The position numbers and the translations under genes are program-made. From the NCBI RefSeq assembly GCF_030272615.1, contig NC_081407.1:139318897-139382896 (forward strand): a stretch of 64,000 nt of DNA. Direction: 5' to 3'. The stretch comes from Cryptomeria japonica. Its lineage: Eukaryota; Streptophyta; Pinopsida; Cupressales; Cupressaceae. Below are positions 23,301 through 31,479 of this stretch, piece after piece. The stretch's first letter is position 1. Each line of letters opens with the position of its first letter. The notes under the pieces are model-generated. The model did no database searches. It was not told the DNA's origin and worked only from the letters and a program-made list of their open reading frames with translations.

Positions 23301-26300
23301 ATACATAAAGCACACATTCATCATAACATAATCAAGTAGCTCAAGTAAAAGGCGAAATACAAATGCAAGATAAGCGAACTCCTGTTGTATGTAGCAGAAC
23401 ATAGCGAACTTCCTTGTGAACAGCAGCAAACTTCATTCATGCACAGCAGATCACAGCGAACTCCATTTGTCACAGCAGATTACCAGTTAGGTGGCAGCGA
23501 ACTCCACTTATGTGCAGCAAATCATCAATTAGATCACAGCAAGACAAGGTAGAAGGGCTGCAAATCATAATCACTGCCAGCAAGCTAGTTGTGTAGTTCT
23601 CTGTAGCATCTTCTCTATGACTGCAACTTCTATACTTCAGATAAGTGTGTAACTATCAATTGAATCAAAACCATAATCAGATCTGAGGATCTTTTCTGGC
23701 TGGGTTTTTCCTCTTAGGAGGTTTTCCCAGGGTATCTTGGTCTTGTCTTTATGCATTCATTTCTTACTATGCTTAAATCTGAAAATCAATAAGTCTAATT
23801 AAACCTAGTTAGAAACAAATTCTGATTTTCTGAGTGTTATCTAATCTGAAAGTACTAAAAATTAACAAATCCTTGACTGACACCATTATTTTTAAAATAT
23901 TAAAATAATCAATTTGTTACATTACACTCACGGGCCCCATAATGTGGAACCCAATTTAAACACTTGCATTTACCTATGTTACTTTCTCTCACGGGAAATG
24001 AAAAATGAGCTTATAGATCAATCCAAAATCTTAGGGAAGGGGCAGATTTTGAGAGCTTGAAAGACAAAATAATATTATTTCTTTTGATTGGACGATTTTC
24101 AGCCTCTTCGTATTAGGATCTGTCAGTATGCTTTAGTTTAGAATGATGCTAGATATGCTTTTAGGAATCAGAAGCCGTGATAAGAACTGGAAAGTCATGA
24201 ACATATGATTCTTTCTCCCATTATCCCAAGTACCTTTAATGATTTAATCAGAAAAAATCTACTGATATTCTTATTTCAAGACTGAAGAAGATAAAAAGAA
24301 TCAAAGATACACTTATTCGGTCTTGTAGTTCCATTTATTAGATAAAAAAATATATAAAACATTAAGTTAGTTGGGAAAATATTCCAAGCGTTTGCCAAAA
24401 AAATAATATAAAACAAAAACTCAAGCACATTGGAAACCTTATCTACACATTGCCAAACATTTAAAGAAAAAAATCTTTTTCTGATATCAGCAATAGTGAA
24501 CTAATCAGCTATAGTATTTCTTAAAAGTGTGAAGAAATTCTGCTGGGTGTTTCAACTGTTTCATGTCTGTGTTTTCATACAAATCGAGTCTTGTCTTATT
24601 TCCTCCAAGTGTTTGCCAAAAAAAATTATTTAAAATAAAAACTCAAGCACATTGGAAACCTTATCTACACATTGCCAAACATTTAAAGTTCAAAAATAAA
24701 ATATACAAGATTTTTACTTTTACTTGTAACTTTCTTCTTTGTAGGAATACACGTTTATTTAAACTTGAAAAAATGAAAATGATTCGGTTAGTCTGTTAAA
24801 TAAACTCTCTTTGGTGTTGGTAATCTCTGTGAATTTTTCAAAAAGCAAGTTCTCAAACGAGAAAAAGATCAACAACATAAACAAATGCACATTCACGTCG
24901 AGGGTAATTTAAAATTTGGAATTTATAGTAAAATATATTATATCTAAAAATTTGTAAGAAAAAGAAAAAATTATGATACACAATGAGTTTGTTTGCATTT
25001 CTGAAAAAGGCTTGAGTGAAAATTGAGAAAAAAAAATTATGTTGATGAATCTTACAAATACAGACAATTTTGTGTTTGGTTATCAAAAGAATAAAATTAT
25101 ATCTTTAATATTGTATAACGTTTTTGGATTTGATTGTGTGAGCAATTTGATTCTGAATTTAATGGTTAAAAATTGTTCACACAATCAAATTCAAAAACAC
25201 TTTATACAATATTAACATGAATTGTGGAAATCTAATAACCTTGATTATATCTTCAATTCTCATATCTAATAAGATCTTCTAAAGACTCAGGGTTTAGTCT
25301 AGAAATACAATAAAGCCAAACACAATTTTCATAATACAATAAATTCAAATACAAATCTCATAAACACTAGACAGCTAAATACAAAATACTCTTGAACGTC
25401 TGACTTTAATTGAAAGAGAAGGTAACGGTAAGGGTAGTAGAATGTAATCCCAAGCATATTTTGCAAAGCAAATCTATAAAATCAACGGCAAGAATACATC
25501 CCACATTGAAATTATAACAGGCATGTCAGAAGCTGCCTACCTGTTGCACAAAAGTCCACTTGATATGCACGGCACCGGGCTTTTGCAACTGAACAAAAGA
25601 ATGGAAGAGCTTGGCCTCCTCTTCCAAGTTGACCTGTAACACAGAATTAGTCCAGTAAGATCTCTTCTCACCCCCCCGAAATTCCTCCACAATATTCAAT
25701 TCTGCGCCCTTCCCCAACACCACAACAAGCCGAGGATTCGAAACCCAGATCTCCGACTGCAAATCACTACCTTGCCGCGAAAAATAAACAATATACAACG
25801 GCTGCTCGACTTTCAAGCCCTCGGGAACAAATATAATCCCCAGGTCGCGGGTTCCAATCCCGTTCAAGGAAGAAAACAGGTCACCGCAATCATTCTCCAG
25901 CGGCGGCAGCGAAAACGTTTCTGGCAGGGACGAGAGGCTTCCGGCAAACACTCCGTCGGGCAATCCGGCCGTGTGCGAAAGGGACTTATTCAAGACGCCG
26001 TCTATGAGCACCACTCTCTGTGATTTTGCGTCCAGGGATTGGTCCAAAGAGTTTGAATCGAGATTTTCTGTTTCCTCTTGTGAGGCAACCTGTATTGTGG
26101 CTTCTTTGAGAAATTTGAGGTCTGTGAAGCGAAAAGGCTCGTCTTTTGCAGAGGGCCATTTGCTAGATAGCGCTTCTTGCGTGCATTTTTCTCTGAGGGT
26201 GGAAAGCGTTTTAGTAGACTTAGGGTTTTGGAGAACCGATTCCTCCAGCTTCTCTGCAAGCTCTAGCACAAAGGGATCCGCTATGGCTTTAATTGAAAGA

Positions 26301-26395
26301 CTTCTTCTTCTTTGGAGTGGCAGGAAGTTCGCTGTGGGTCTTCTCCTCCATTGTAGACATGGAGGAGAAGCAACGAGAGATGTGGCCAACGCCAT
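8001..26395 (-). CDS. ABCI7: Plastid SufD-like Fe-S cluster assembly protein (three exons)
   Basis: Joining exons 26395-25541, 12014-11755 and 8316-8001 gives 1431 nt, or 476 residues plus TGA, close to Arabidopsis ABCI7/SUFD. Residues 1 to about 38 are a basic, Ser/Arg-rich chloroplast transit peptide. A SufD N-terminal part follows (ADPFVLELAEKLEE; WPSAKDEPFRFTDL), then the SufB/SufD core with VSNPRLVVVLG, VETSTGGRLNRHN, LHSKIILDHPRG and KCSHGAAISDLDEDQLFY. Cys409 and His411 of KCSHG correspond to residues important in bacterial SufD. In plants SufD joins SufB and SufC in the stromal SufBC2D scaffold that builds Fe-S clusters. Introns of 13526 and 3438 nt follow GT-AG rules, with phases 0 and 2. 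The reading frame is undamaged, so I infer a working gene. The start is the first ATG of the transit peptide; no in-frame upstream ATG is seen. Confidence 0.93.
8379..8695. repeat. 161-bp tandem duplication in intron 2
   Basis: Copies begin at 8379 and 8540, both with CCCTTTAACCTTAATC, and remain alignable through 'ccaccccaccatgt'. Only a handful of substitutions separate them, so the duplication is young relative to the surrounding relics. It sits within about 60 nt of the exon 3 acceptor and could alter spacing of intron signals. Confidence 0.92.
9520..10230. other. GC-richer patch with GGGGATG-like words, unidentified
   Basis: Against AT-rich surroundings this patch is rich in GGGGATGG and CATCCCC words. 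It includes a near-perfect 25-bp-period direct repeat of 'ataaaagttgccttgccat' at 9943 and 9968. Minus-strand open frames at 9915-10231 show no family motif. It may be part of a DNA transposon or LTR, but I could not find matching terminal repeats. Confidence 0.3.
10316..11125 (+). mobile_element. Pair of 5S-rRNA-derived repeats, Cassandra-like TRIM
   Basis: Two segments about 575 bp apart (cores about 10338-10425 and 10912-11000) match the 3' two thirds of plant 5S rRNA. This includes the internal-promoter region: 'ggttaag..tgcttgag' forms, 'agagtagtac(t/c)aggat' and 'ggtgacctcc..ggaagttctgatg'. Homology between the copies continues past the 5S part ('catcaccta', 'catgaaat'), so both belong to a longer unit of roughly 240 bp. 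Two direct repeats carrying 5S sequence with a short spacer are the layout of Cassandra TRIM elements, whose LTRs contain 5S promoters. No clear primer-binding site or polypurine tract is seen between them, so two dispersed 5S-derived SINE-like copies remain possible. These are not intact 5S genes. Confidence 0.6.
11755..12014 (-). CDS. ABCI7: SufD exon 2
   Basis: This 260-nt exon starts GGTACATCC after acceptor TAATGCAG and ends AACAG before donor GTGAGC. It encodes the STGGRLNRHN, QLGPDTVTELSTFH, LHSKIILDHPRG and VFDGNVKVN segments, all typical of the SufB/SufD core. The acceptor at 12014/12015 gives the same spacing as other plant SufD proteins. An in-frame upstream acceptor, TTTTACAG, would start the exon at 12032 and add six residues. 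Confidence 0.9.
12070..12472. repeat. Diverged 178-bp tandem duplication
   Basis: The word 'aagtgctacaccacatatg' occurs at 12184 and 12362, and similarity extends over 'cacatctgatat', 'cattcatctcatta' style blocks on both sides, ending 'cattgaacatctagg'. Insertions separate the copies, so it is older than the duplications at 8379 or 6490. Confidence 0.75.
13073..13560 (+). pseudogene. LINE RNase H domain fragment
   Basis: The plus strand reads as the RNase H domain found at the C-terminus of plant LINE ORF2: PPKGWYKLIFN (canonical KLNFDG), RACRGNSDCS, GCMIRDHEGKFIGAVVKKL, NNNAEDQAIS, then in a shifted frame a degraded strand and ANGVADAL-like end near 13480. Catalytic acidic residues are partly lost and stops occur. 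No reverse transcriptase lies upstream, so this is an isolated 3' scrap in intron 1, antisense to the SufD gene. Confidence 0.6.
13561..14908. other. Intronic stretch without identified features
   Basis: Open frames on both strands are short and have no recognisable motif. A poly-T run lies at about 14491-14503. A weakly coding-looking plus-strand segment (about 14180-14340) ends in acidic residues but matches no family I know. Confidence 0.35.
14909..15325. repeat. Diverged 241-bp-period duplication
   Basis: The word 'tctgcaccataa' occurs at 14938 and 15179, followed in both copies by 'ctttgatgaagctttgaaac', 'aacaatttgatgaacac' and 'tttctttagactgat'. About 170 bp of each copy is alignable with moderate divergence. 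Confidence 0.85.
15802..16156. repeat. 178-bp tandem duplication
   Basis: Copies at 15802-15979 and 15980-16156 start TTTGTTTCAAA(A/T)CTTCC and share 'caccacccacaccagaggtg' and 'attgagcatgactggaaaac'. Divergence is low. The pair lies just inside (3' of, on the minus strand) the copia primer site at 16190-16202, so it may be the leader of that element duplicated in place. Confidence 0.9.
16190..16462 (-). mobile_element. Copia-type 5' LTR with primer-binding site
   Basis: On the minus strand the segment starts TGTTAGAATTTC at 16462 and ends CAATGATTGCA at 16206. After a 3-base gap comes TGGTATCAGAGTG (16202-16190), which matches the tRNA-Met primer-binding site used by most plant copia elements almost perfectly. 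The LTR is 257 bp. The element's body should extend to lower coordinates, but no gag, polymerase or 3' LTR is recognisable there, so the rest has been lost or was non-coding (TRIM/LARD-like). Confidence 0.65.
16858..17420. repeat. Diverged 304-bp-period duplication
   Basis: Matching blocks occur in the same order at 16881 and 17185 ('gcatctagccttctt'), then 'tcctgttattctttt/ggaa' and 'cattttcttccaacaa'. Small indels separate the copies. Minor open frames across it are accidental. Confidence 0.8.
17923..18720 (+). mobile_element. LTR relic with TATA box and ACAGCGAAC motif array
   Basis: The segment starts TGTTGAAATATG and contains a TATA element (18177-18184). It then has an irregular array of ACAGCGAAC/ACAGCAGATC words (about 18230-18430), a 'gctgggtttttcctcc..gggaggttttcccaggg' block (18565-18603), and an AT-rich end. 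The last block is typical of the R/U5 junction of plant LTRs. The right boundary is uncertain (18720 or the TCCAACA at 18855-18861). A related relic lies at 23041-23880, but the two are diverged and I cannot show that they form one element. Confidence 0.5.
18177..18184 (+). promoter_or_regulatory. TATA box of the LTR relic
   Basis: TATAAATA sits about 30 bp before a plausible LTR transcription start near 18208 and upstream of the motif array. It is a promoter relic inside SufD intron 1, oriented opposite to the gene. Confidence 0.5.
18721..19999. other. Intronic stretch without identified features
   Basis: A C-rich part at 19650-19870 and AT-rich remainder. I see no protein motif, primer site or matching terminal repeats. 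It may include parts of another LTR, because 'ctgtaatacc' at about 19198 resembles gypsy LTR starts, but nothing supports edges. Confidence 0.3.
20005..20404 (+). repeat. 5' LTR of the gag-protease element
   Basis: Begins TAACGTAACC and ends TTTATCTGCAACA. It matches 22557-22964 over its full length with scattered substitutions and small indels, which implies an old insertion. Shared landmarks include 'ggaggtgcagatttagg', 'ttacacagtttttggctctg' and 'ttcttgtttttctttttg'. Confidence 0.9.
20410..20421 (+). promoter_or_regulatory. tRNA-Met primer-binding site
   Basis: TGGTATGAGAGC, five bases after the 5' LTR, differs at one position from the tRNA-Met complement TGGTATCAGAGC used by many plant LTR elements. 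Confidence 0.8.
20414..21896 (+). pseudogene. Ty3/gypsy gag and protease remnant
   Basis: Gag begins near the primer site. Recognisable parts are FKGELDPDICLDWIQELEKYF (about 20680-20744), then after a frameshift RARFLPSD, YIEYFLRLQ, AARYVDGLKFQLQDEV and DEACGYALKAEEKL. These follow the usual retrotransposon gag order. A CX2CX3HX4C knuckle (CFICDEDHKAIDC) lies at 21351-21389. The protease follows with VIIDDGSTDNLVS (canonical D-S/T-G site altered to DDG) at about 21586-21624, and CDVVLMDACHLLFGRP at about 21774-21820. Several stops and at least one frameshift make it non-functional. The coding sequence ends before any polymerase domain. Confidence 0.8.
22541..22556 (+). promoter_or_regulatory. 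Polypurine tract
   Basis: AAAAAGATGGAGAAGA, purine except for one T, directly precedes the 3' LTR start at 22557, as expected for the second-strand primer. Confidence 0.75.
22557..22964 (+). repeat. 3' LTR of the gag-protease element
   Basis: Begins TAAGGTAACC and ends TTTATCTGCATCA, immediately followed by the ATCCC target duplication. Open frames across it are accidental. Confidence 0.9.
23041..23880 (+). mobile_element. LTR relic with ACAGCGAACTCC motif array
   Basis: Shares its architecture with 17923-18720: an early 'gggcc' rich part, an array of AGCGAACT and ACAGCAGAT words (about 23370-23560), and 'ggctgggtttttcctcttaggaggttttcccaggg' split as recognisable blocks at 23698-23732. The left edge is placed at TGTTTATAATTAGG and the right edge is unclear. 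It begins only about 70 bp after the gag-protease element. Confidence 0.45.
24385..24690. repeat. About 85-bp direct repeat, period near 221
   Basis: Copies at about 24385-24470 and 24606-24691 share 'gtttgccaaaaaaa' and 'ctcaagcacattggaaacc' followed by 'ttatctacacattgccaaac'. The second half is identical between copies, so the duplication is fairly young. Confidence 0.9.
25105..25215. repeat. Inverted repeat (hairpin, MITE-like)
   Basis: Arms of about 45 bp (25105-25150 and 25169-25215) are nearly perfect reverse complements. The ends pair TTAATATTGTATAA with TTATACAATATTAA, and the inner parts pair GATTGTGTGAGCAATT with AATTGTTCACACAATC. A loop of about 20 bp separates them. It lies about 325 bp inside SufD intron 1 from the donor. 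No coding region or obvious target duplication is seen. A foldback MITE or a simple palindrome both fit. Confidence 0.85.
25541..26395 (-). CDS. ABCI7: SufD exon 1
   Basis: This exon has 855 nt, or 285 whole codons, from the start ATG to the CAG before donor GTAGGC (intron base 25540 downward). It encodes the transit peptide, the SufD N-terminal region and the first part of the SufB/SufD core, ending in KWTFVQQ. Base composition is clearly richer in G+C than the flanks. Open frames on the opposite strand over 25772-26408 are shadows. Confidence 0.93.
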
Positions 26396-26770
26396 AAATT
26401 ATTCCTGAGGCAATTATGAATGTCATCATCCATGGCCATAAACACTTGAAATTTGCTGCAGTGAGCGCTAACTAGAGGACAGAATCAGAGAATCTAGCAG
26501 AGTCCAATTAAGTACAACTCTACAGATTTATCATATGGGTAAGAATTTTGGTAATTTTATTTGGGAAGTTTAACCAAGTCTAATTTTGAAGTTCACAGTA
26601 CTTTCCTAATTTTGAAGTACACAATACTTCTCTAAAATTATTGGACAGAGGATCTATAACTCTAGAGATTTATCATATGGGTAAGAACTTTGGTAATTTT
26701 ACTTGAGAAGTTTGACCAAGTCTAATTTTGAAATTCACAATACTTTTCTAAAATTATTTATACACAATTT
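26396..26770 (-). promoter_or_regulatory. Upstream region of the SufD gene, with 142-bp duplication
   Basis: Sequence immediately 5' of the SufD start codon must hold the leader and core promoter. No clear TATA box is seen on the minus strand. Several out-of-frame ATGs (within about 45 nt of the start, with ATGGCCATGG) precede the main ATG. A direct duplication with period 142 starts at 26518 and 26660 ('atttatcatatgggtaagaa', 'ccaagtctaattttga'). Confidence 0.55.
26518..26760. repeat. 142-bp-period direct duplication 5' of SufD
   Basis: Copies at 26518 and 26660 share CTCTA(C/G)AGATTTATCATATG and remain alignable for about 100 bp with few substitutions. It sits 120-365 bp upstream of the start codon, in the probable promoter. 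Confidence 0.88.
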
Positions 26771-28979
26771 TTTTTAATATCATCTCATATTAATATTTAA
26801 TACACTTATTATATACACTCTATCAAATTAATTAATCTTATCTTAAACTTATTGTTTTATCACAATTAAATTTATTTCATATTTATTTTATTTTATTTTA
26901 AATTTAAATTAGTCACAAATATTTTAAATGATATCTTATAGATTAACTATTCAATCAAAAAAAATTAAATAATTAATTTAGTTAATTTGATAATTAAATC
27001 TATTGATGAATCAATTTATTTGATTAACTTCATATTACAAATTAATTAATTAATCGAATTATTATCAACTCACCAATCAAAGGAATTGACTACCTAATCA
27101 CATCCATCCAATTGGCAAATTAATTGCCACCTCTCTATATTACATCCATCATTAGTGGATTCAACTCGTGATCCAATATTAAATTTTCATCATTCAATTT
27201 CTTCTCAAAAAAATTATAAATTTGAGTCTAATTCTCCATTTTCACCATCCTCAATCAAGCAAGTAAATGATGTCGTGTTGAGCAATAAACATCCCAAATC
27301 ATTTGAACACATTTACTTCATCAAAAATAATGAGTTGCAACTTGATTTAACCTTTGTAATTTCATTCATTTTGTTTTGATGCAATTTGTTATTGAGCTTA
27401 ATCAAAATGTGAGAGTTTCTAATTTCATTTGGAGTTTTTAAGTTGAGTTGGAGAAGACCTAAACCATTAAAACTACTAGACAAAGACAATTTTCAAACCA
27501 ATCTCACACTTCATTTTGGATAAATTAAATTGATCGATTCACACTTTACTTTGGTGCTTAGTAACTAAACTTATTAGCTATGTTTTTTTGTTATTGATTA
27601 GATTAAAGTATGTCTTGGTAATTGGTTGTGGATGTTCTTTCCTCACACCACAAGGTGATCTTATAAATCAAAAGCAACTTAAACTATAGCTTTGTGCACC
27701 AAGGACACTCCATGTATACTATTTTCTTGCATAGCAAGATTATCTTAAGGATCATTATTAGCTTGGACTCTTGTGACTCATACCTCATCATCAAGCATTC
27801 ATATTTTATTATTTTTAGGTTTACTAGTATTTGGATTTGTCATTGGATCTAGTGAGAGCCCATGTATAGATGATCTTTGTAGATTCAAAGAGAATTTATC
27901 ATTATTGTCTAACTATAAATGTTTCAAACCCTCCATAAATGAGGTGGTTTCATCCCACCAATATGTAGGCATTAGCAAACACCCCTGCAACATGAAATTG
28001 GGCCTCACATACCTTCAACTATATAGAGGACTCTTAGACAATGCCCCTATAACATGAAATTGAGCCTCACATACCTTCAACTATATAGAGGACTCCCTTA
28101 GATTTCCTGTTTATACTAATTGGCCACTCTTTTGTCATTCTTCTTTGTAGTGCATCTACCCATGGACAATGTTGGGAAGTTACTCATAACATACCTAAAT
28201 TGTGTTAGTAGTAGAGCATAGGATAATCAATGTCAAGGCATTAACTACTCAAACATATGATAGGTTTGCTAGAAATATATTGACCCTGGGCTCAAAAAAA
28301 TATGTTGAGGCCACCCACCTTTAAACACATAGTATATATGTGAGCCTACAAGGAATGATACGCATACATGTCTAGTTTAGGCTTGTTCATGTGCATTGTG
28401 TGCATTTAAGTGTTTAAATAAACCATACCCACTTCAAACTAATCCAAAGGGGAAGTTTATCCATCTTGAGCCTTAGAATTTTGAATTTTGTCATTGTATT
28501 TCTATGATACACAACTTGGTCTATGACTGCAACATTGATCCAAAATCAAAAGACATAGTCACATACTTGGTCTAAAAACAAATTCATAACCTTGAAGCAA
28601 ACTTGTTCCATAACCAAAGACAAAACCATGCTTCATCCTCACCCATTTTTGTCACTTTAGTCCAACATACCCCAAGGTCTTAAAACCAAAATATACCTTC
28701 ATCCAACCTAGCCTTATATCATTCGACCCATAGTCAACCAACCCTAGATTTAATCCGCCCTAGTTAGTTTAACTTGAGCCAATTTAAACCACAATTCAAC
28801 TCAACCTTAGTTAAACTTCACCATAGTCCATGTCCCACTCATGGTAAACCAACACTTAAGATTTACTCATTTAGAATGTTTCATGCTTCATTAAAGGAAA
28901 TTTGGATTTGAAGTTGTGGCAATGTAGGAATGTTAAATATCTTGGTACTATGACCATGTCCTCCTAGTCTCTAATGGAT
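26771..28979. other. AT-rich intergenic DNA
   Basis: Very AT-rich at 26760-27060 (runs of AATTAATT). A 62-bp-period tandem duplication lies at 27982-28095 ('aacatgaaatt', then 'cctcacataccttcaactat'). An open frame at 27773-28057 starts with a hydrophobic, signal-like segment but has no homology I recognise and runs into the duplication, so I do not call it a gene. Confidence 0.4.
27982..28095. repeat. 62-bp tandem duplication
   Basis: Copies begin CCCCT(G/A)(C/T)AACATG at 27982 and 28044 and are almost identical to 'tatatagaggactc'. Confidence 0.88.
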
Positions 28980-30870
28980 CCCCAATAAGAGTGCCTACAT
29001 ACTTGAGTGTCTAACAAACCAAACAAAGCATAATAGAAGGGAATAGAGTAGGAGAGTCATCAACCTTTAATTGTGAACTTGATCAAGGGAGAGGTGAGTT
29101 ATTATGATGAACCCTTTGAGTAGAAGAAGTTGAAGTAAAATCCTCAAAGTCACTATCATCTTAATCCACTATAAAGGGAAGGAAGAATGTCGGAGAATGA
29201 GCTTGGCGGAATTTCCTCAAAATAGACACTACAATTAATGAAGAGTTCACGTGTCTCAAGATTTATAAAGTGATATTCATTGACACCATCTTGTTATCCA
29301 ACAAAAATGTATGGCTACTCTAAGGCTCCAAGACCCTACTCTTCTCTAAATAATGTGTTCCCAAGCAAGTGAGCTAAGAAATCTAAAATGTTGCACAATA
29401 GGTTTCATATTATGTTGAGCTTCAAAGGGAGTGATGTCATTCAATTCATTATGGGGATTCTTGTTTTTGATGTGAACAACATATGTGATGGCTTTAACCC
29501 AATATTTAGGTGCAAGGGAGTGTGTGAATCATGCAACCAATGATATATTTCAAGTATCGACTTTCTCTCTTTTCTACATTTTTTAAAGATGTGTAGGCAA
29601 CAATGTGTTGAAGATCATCCCTTTAAGAGTGCAAAATTGTTTAGTGTTGGTTCACATTTTCTTTACCATTGTTAGTGCAAAGAATCTTGATTTACTTTCT
29701 AGATTATTTCTCAACATTATCCTTCAACTCATAAATTCCATCAAAGACTTCCCATTTCTATCACAATTTGAAGATTTGTGTATATCTAAAATAGTCATGA
29801 ATGAAAGTGAGAAAATAGAAAGATTTACTAAAAGACAAGGATGAAAAGGGACCTACCAAGTCATTATGAAATAGCTCAAGGAATTTTGAAACCCTCCAAG
29901 TCTTCCGTTTATTGAAATTGTCCTTAGGGTACTTCCCAAGGCTCAACTTGAACAAATGCCATCAAAATAATTGATCAAAGGAGACCTATGACCATGTATT
30001 TCATGTTGAATTTTTGAAGGTAGTAATAGTTGAGATGGTTGAATTGCTCATACTGTTGTTTTTGAGAATCAAGTATAGAAAGGGACAAAGAATAAAACTG
30101 AGAGTGATGGTTAGCCTTTCTCATTGTCAAAAAAGTGCCACATTCAATATCTCTAATGGCAAAAAACTCTAAAGTGAAGTCAAACTTCCCACCATTATTG
30201 AGATGAGTGATTTGGTAGATGAGAGAAGGTTGGCTAACAAGTTAGGCACATAGAGACAATCCTCAAATCTACCAATTTCAACATCAATTGGTCCCTTCCC
30301 TGCAACATTCGTTGAAGAGTCATCCATAGTGAGAATATGAGGCATGGAACAAGGTTCCAACAAAGAAAACTATTCTCTATCAAACCCCATGTGGTGTGAA
30401 GAAACTAAGTCAAGAATCCATTGATTGGAAGAATCTACTAAAGAAACAAGATTAGTTCCTTTCCATTTGACCTATTTTAGAAGGAGTGGAGGATTGTGCA
30501 ATAGAGGATGATGTTGTTCTTTCTTAGAATATGTTTCGTCTCATTGATCTACAATATGTTTCATCTCATTGATCTACTTATCATGAAATGAATGTTTCTC
30601 ATGACAAATTTTCTTATTGTAGCTACAAGTTGTCCTTTCCTTCTTCTAAGAATTTTCCTTAGATGAAAAGGATTTGGAGTTTTATTTTGAAGTAGACGAA
30701 GATTGTGCTTGTCCTATTTATGAATTCTTCTTGATTTTTTTTGTCTCTTACTAGATTAACTTTGATTATTTTATCCTTTCAACTAACCTACCATTAAAGC
30801 CTAAGACTATGATGGCTTTGGGAGACCCATAGAAAATATATTTCTCTATCCATACACCAACATCTTCAAG
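28980..30870 (-). pseudogene. Ty1/copia gag-protease-integrase relic
   Basis: Read on the minus strand the domains come in copia order. About 30640-30600 has a degraded CCHC knuckle. About 30425-30392 has WILDLVSSHHM, where the protease DSGAS site has become DLVSS. 30363-30169 has DCLYVPNLLANLL, typical of the copia protease end. 29955-29761 has FLELFHNDLVGPFSS and YFLTFIHDYFRYT, the integrase core with its first aspartate. About 29340-29190 has the FVG and LETRELFINCSVYFEE linker before reverse transcriptase. The polymerase itself is not recognisable. The upper end abuts the LTR of the next copia element at 30881, which may be inserted into it. Confidence 0.7.
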
Positions 30871-30880
30871 AAGGATGTGT

Positions 30881-31212
30881 TGGAGTTGAATCCTCAACCC
30901 TACAACTCCCATAAGCCACCTATGATCAAATAACTAACACAAAAAGAGAGAAAAAGCAAAAAAATTATTATAATATCGCAATCTCTATAAATTCAAAAAT
31001 AATCATGAATAATAACACAATATTTAATATAATACTCTTGGTGATGGATAACAAACCATAAGTGAAACCCTAAGTCGAGATTAAATTAGAACATGAACAT
31101 CTAATCCTATGACTTAAGACAAATAATCACATGACCTAGTAAGCTTAAGTATGATAGTGTGAAAAGGGACCCAAGTAAATAATTAATTAGGGAATCACCA
31201 TTTTTTCTAATA
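30881..31212 (-). repeat. 3' LTR of the copia relic
   Basis: On the minus strand starts TATTAGAAAAAATGG at 31212 and ends at the complement of TGGAGTTGAA (30881). It aligns with 34442-34765 through 'gacttaagacaaa', 'aataatcatgaataat' style blocks. Confidence 0.7.
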
Positions 31213-31223
31213 CCCCCCTCAAG
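31213..31223 (-). promoter_or_regulatory. Polypurine tract of the copia relic
   Basis: On the minus strand CTTGAGGGGGG directly precedes the LTR start at 31212, the normal place for a copia polypurine tract. Confidence 0.65.
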
Positions 31224-31479
31224 TGTAACTTAGGCAAAAGCTAAATAATGCATAAAAAGGCAAAAAATAGGTCCCAACAATTAGGTCTGATGAGACTTGC
31301 TCATGTACAAATTAAAGAGAAAATCTCTCACAACCAAAGAAAATGAGAAAATATCATTGGAAAAACTCCTCTCCAAAAAAGAGATGTAAAATGCGAAGGA
31401 AGGAAGACTCAAGTACATCTCCAAAGGAAAAAAAATCCTTTAGCTTGAACATCGATCACAATTGAAAATAATAAGGTGA

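Larger units (their letters stand above)
12015..25540 (-). other. SufD intron 1 (13526 nt)
   Basis: Donor GTAGGC at 25540 and acceptor TAATGCAG ending at 12015 bound one very long phase-0 intron. It contains, from low to high coordinate, a 178-bp duplication, a LINE RNase H fragment, three diverged local duplications, a copia LTR with primer site, two related LTR relics, a gag-protease LTR element, an 85-bp direct repeat and a hairpin. Introns of this size filled with old retroelements are characteristic of conifer genes. Confidence 0.88.

Noticed and set aside
17923-23880. One large element whose two LTRs are 17923-18720 and 23041-23880 with the gag-protease element nested inside
   Set aside because: The two LTR relics share architecture but are too diverged, and no primer site, polypurine tract or target duplication connects them.
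25840-25870. tRNA-like T-arm (GGGTTCCAATCCC) on the plus strand
   Set aside because: Lies within SufD exon 1 coding sequence on the opposite strand. No matching acceptor stem, D arm or anticodon arm could be found.
25772-26408. Plus-strand open frames of 83 and 145 codons
   Set aside because: They are antisense to SufD exon 1 and have no protein motif. The GC-rich exon explains the lack of stops.
27773-28057. 94-codon frame with a signal-peptide-like start
   Set aside because: No family resemblance, weak start context, and it runs into a 62-bp tandem duplication.
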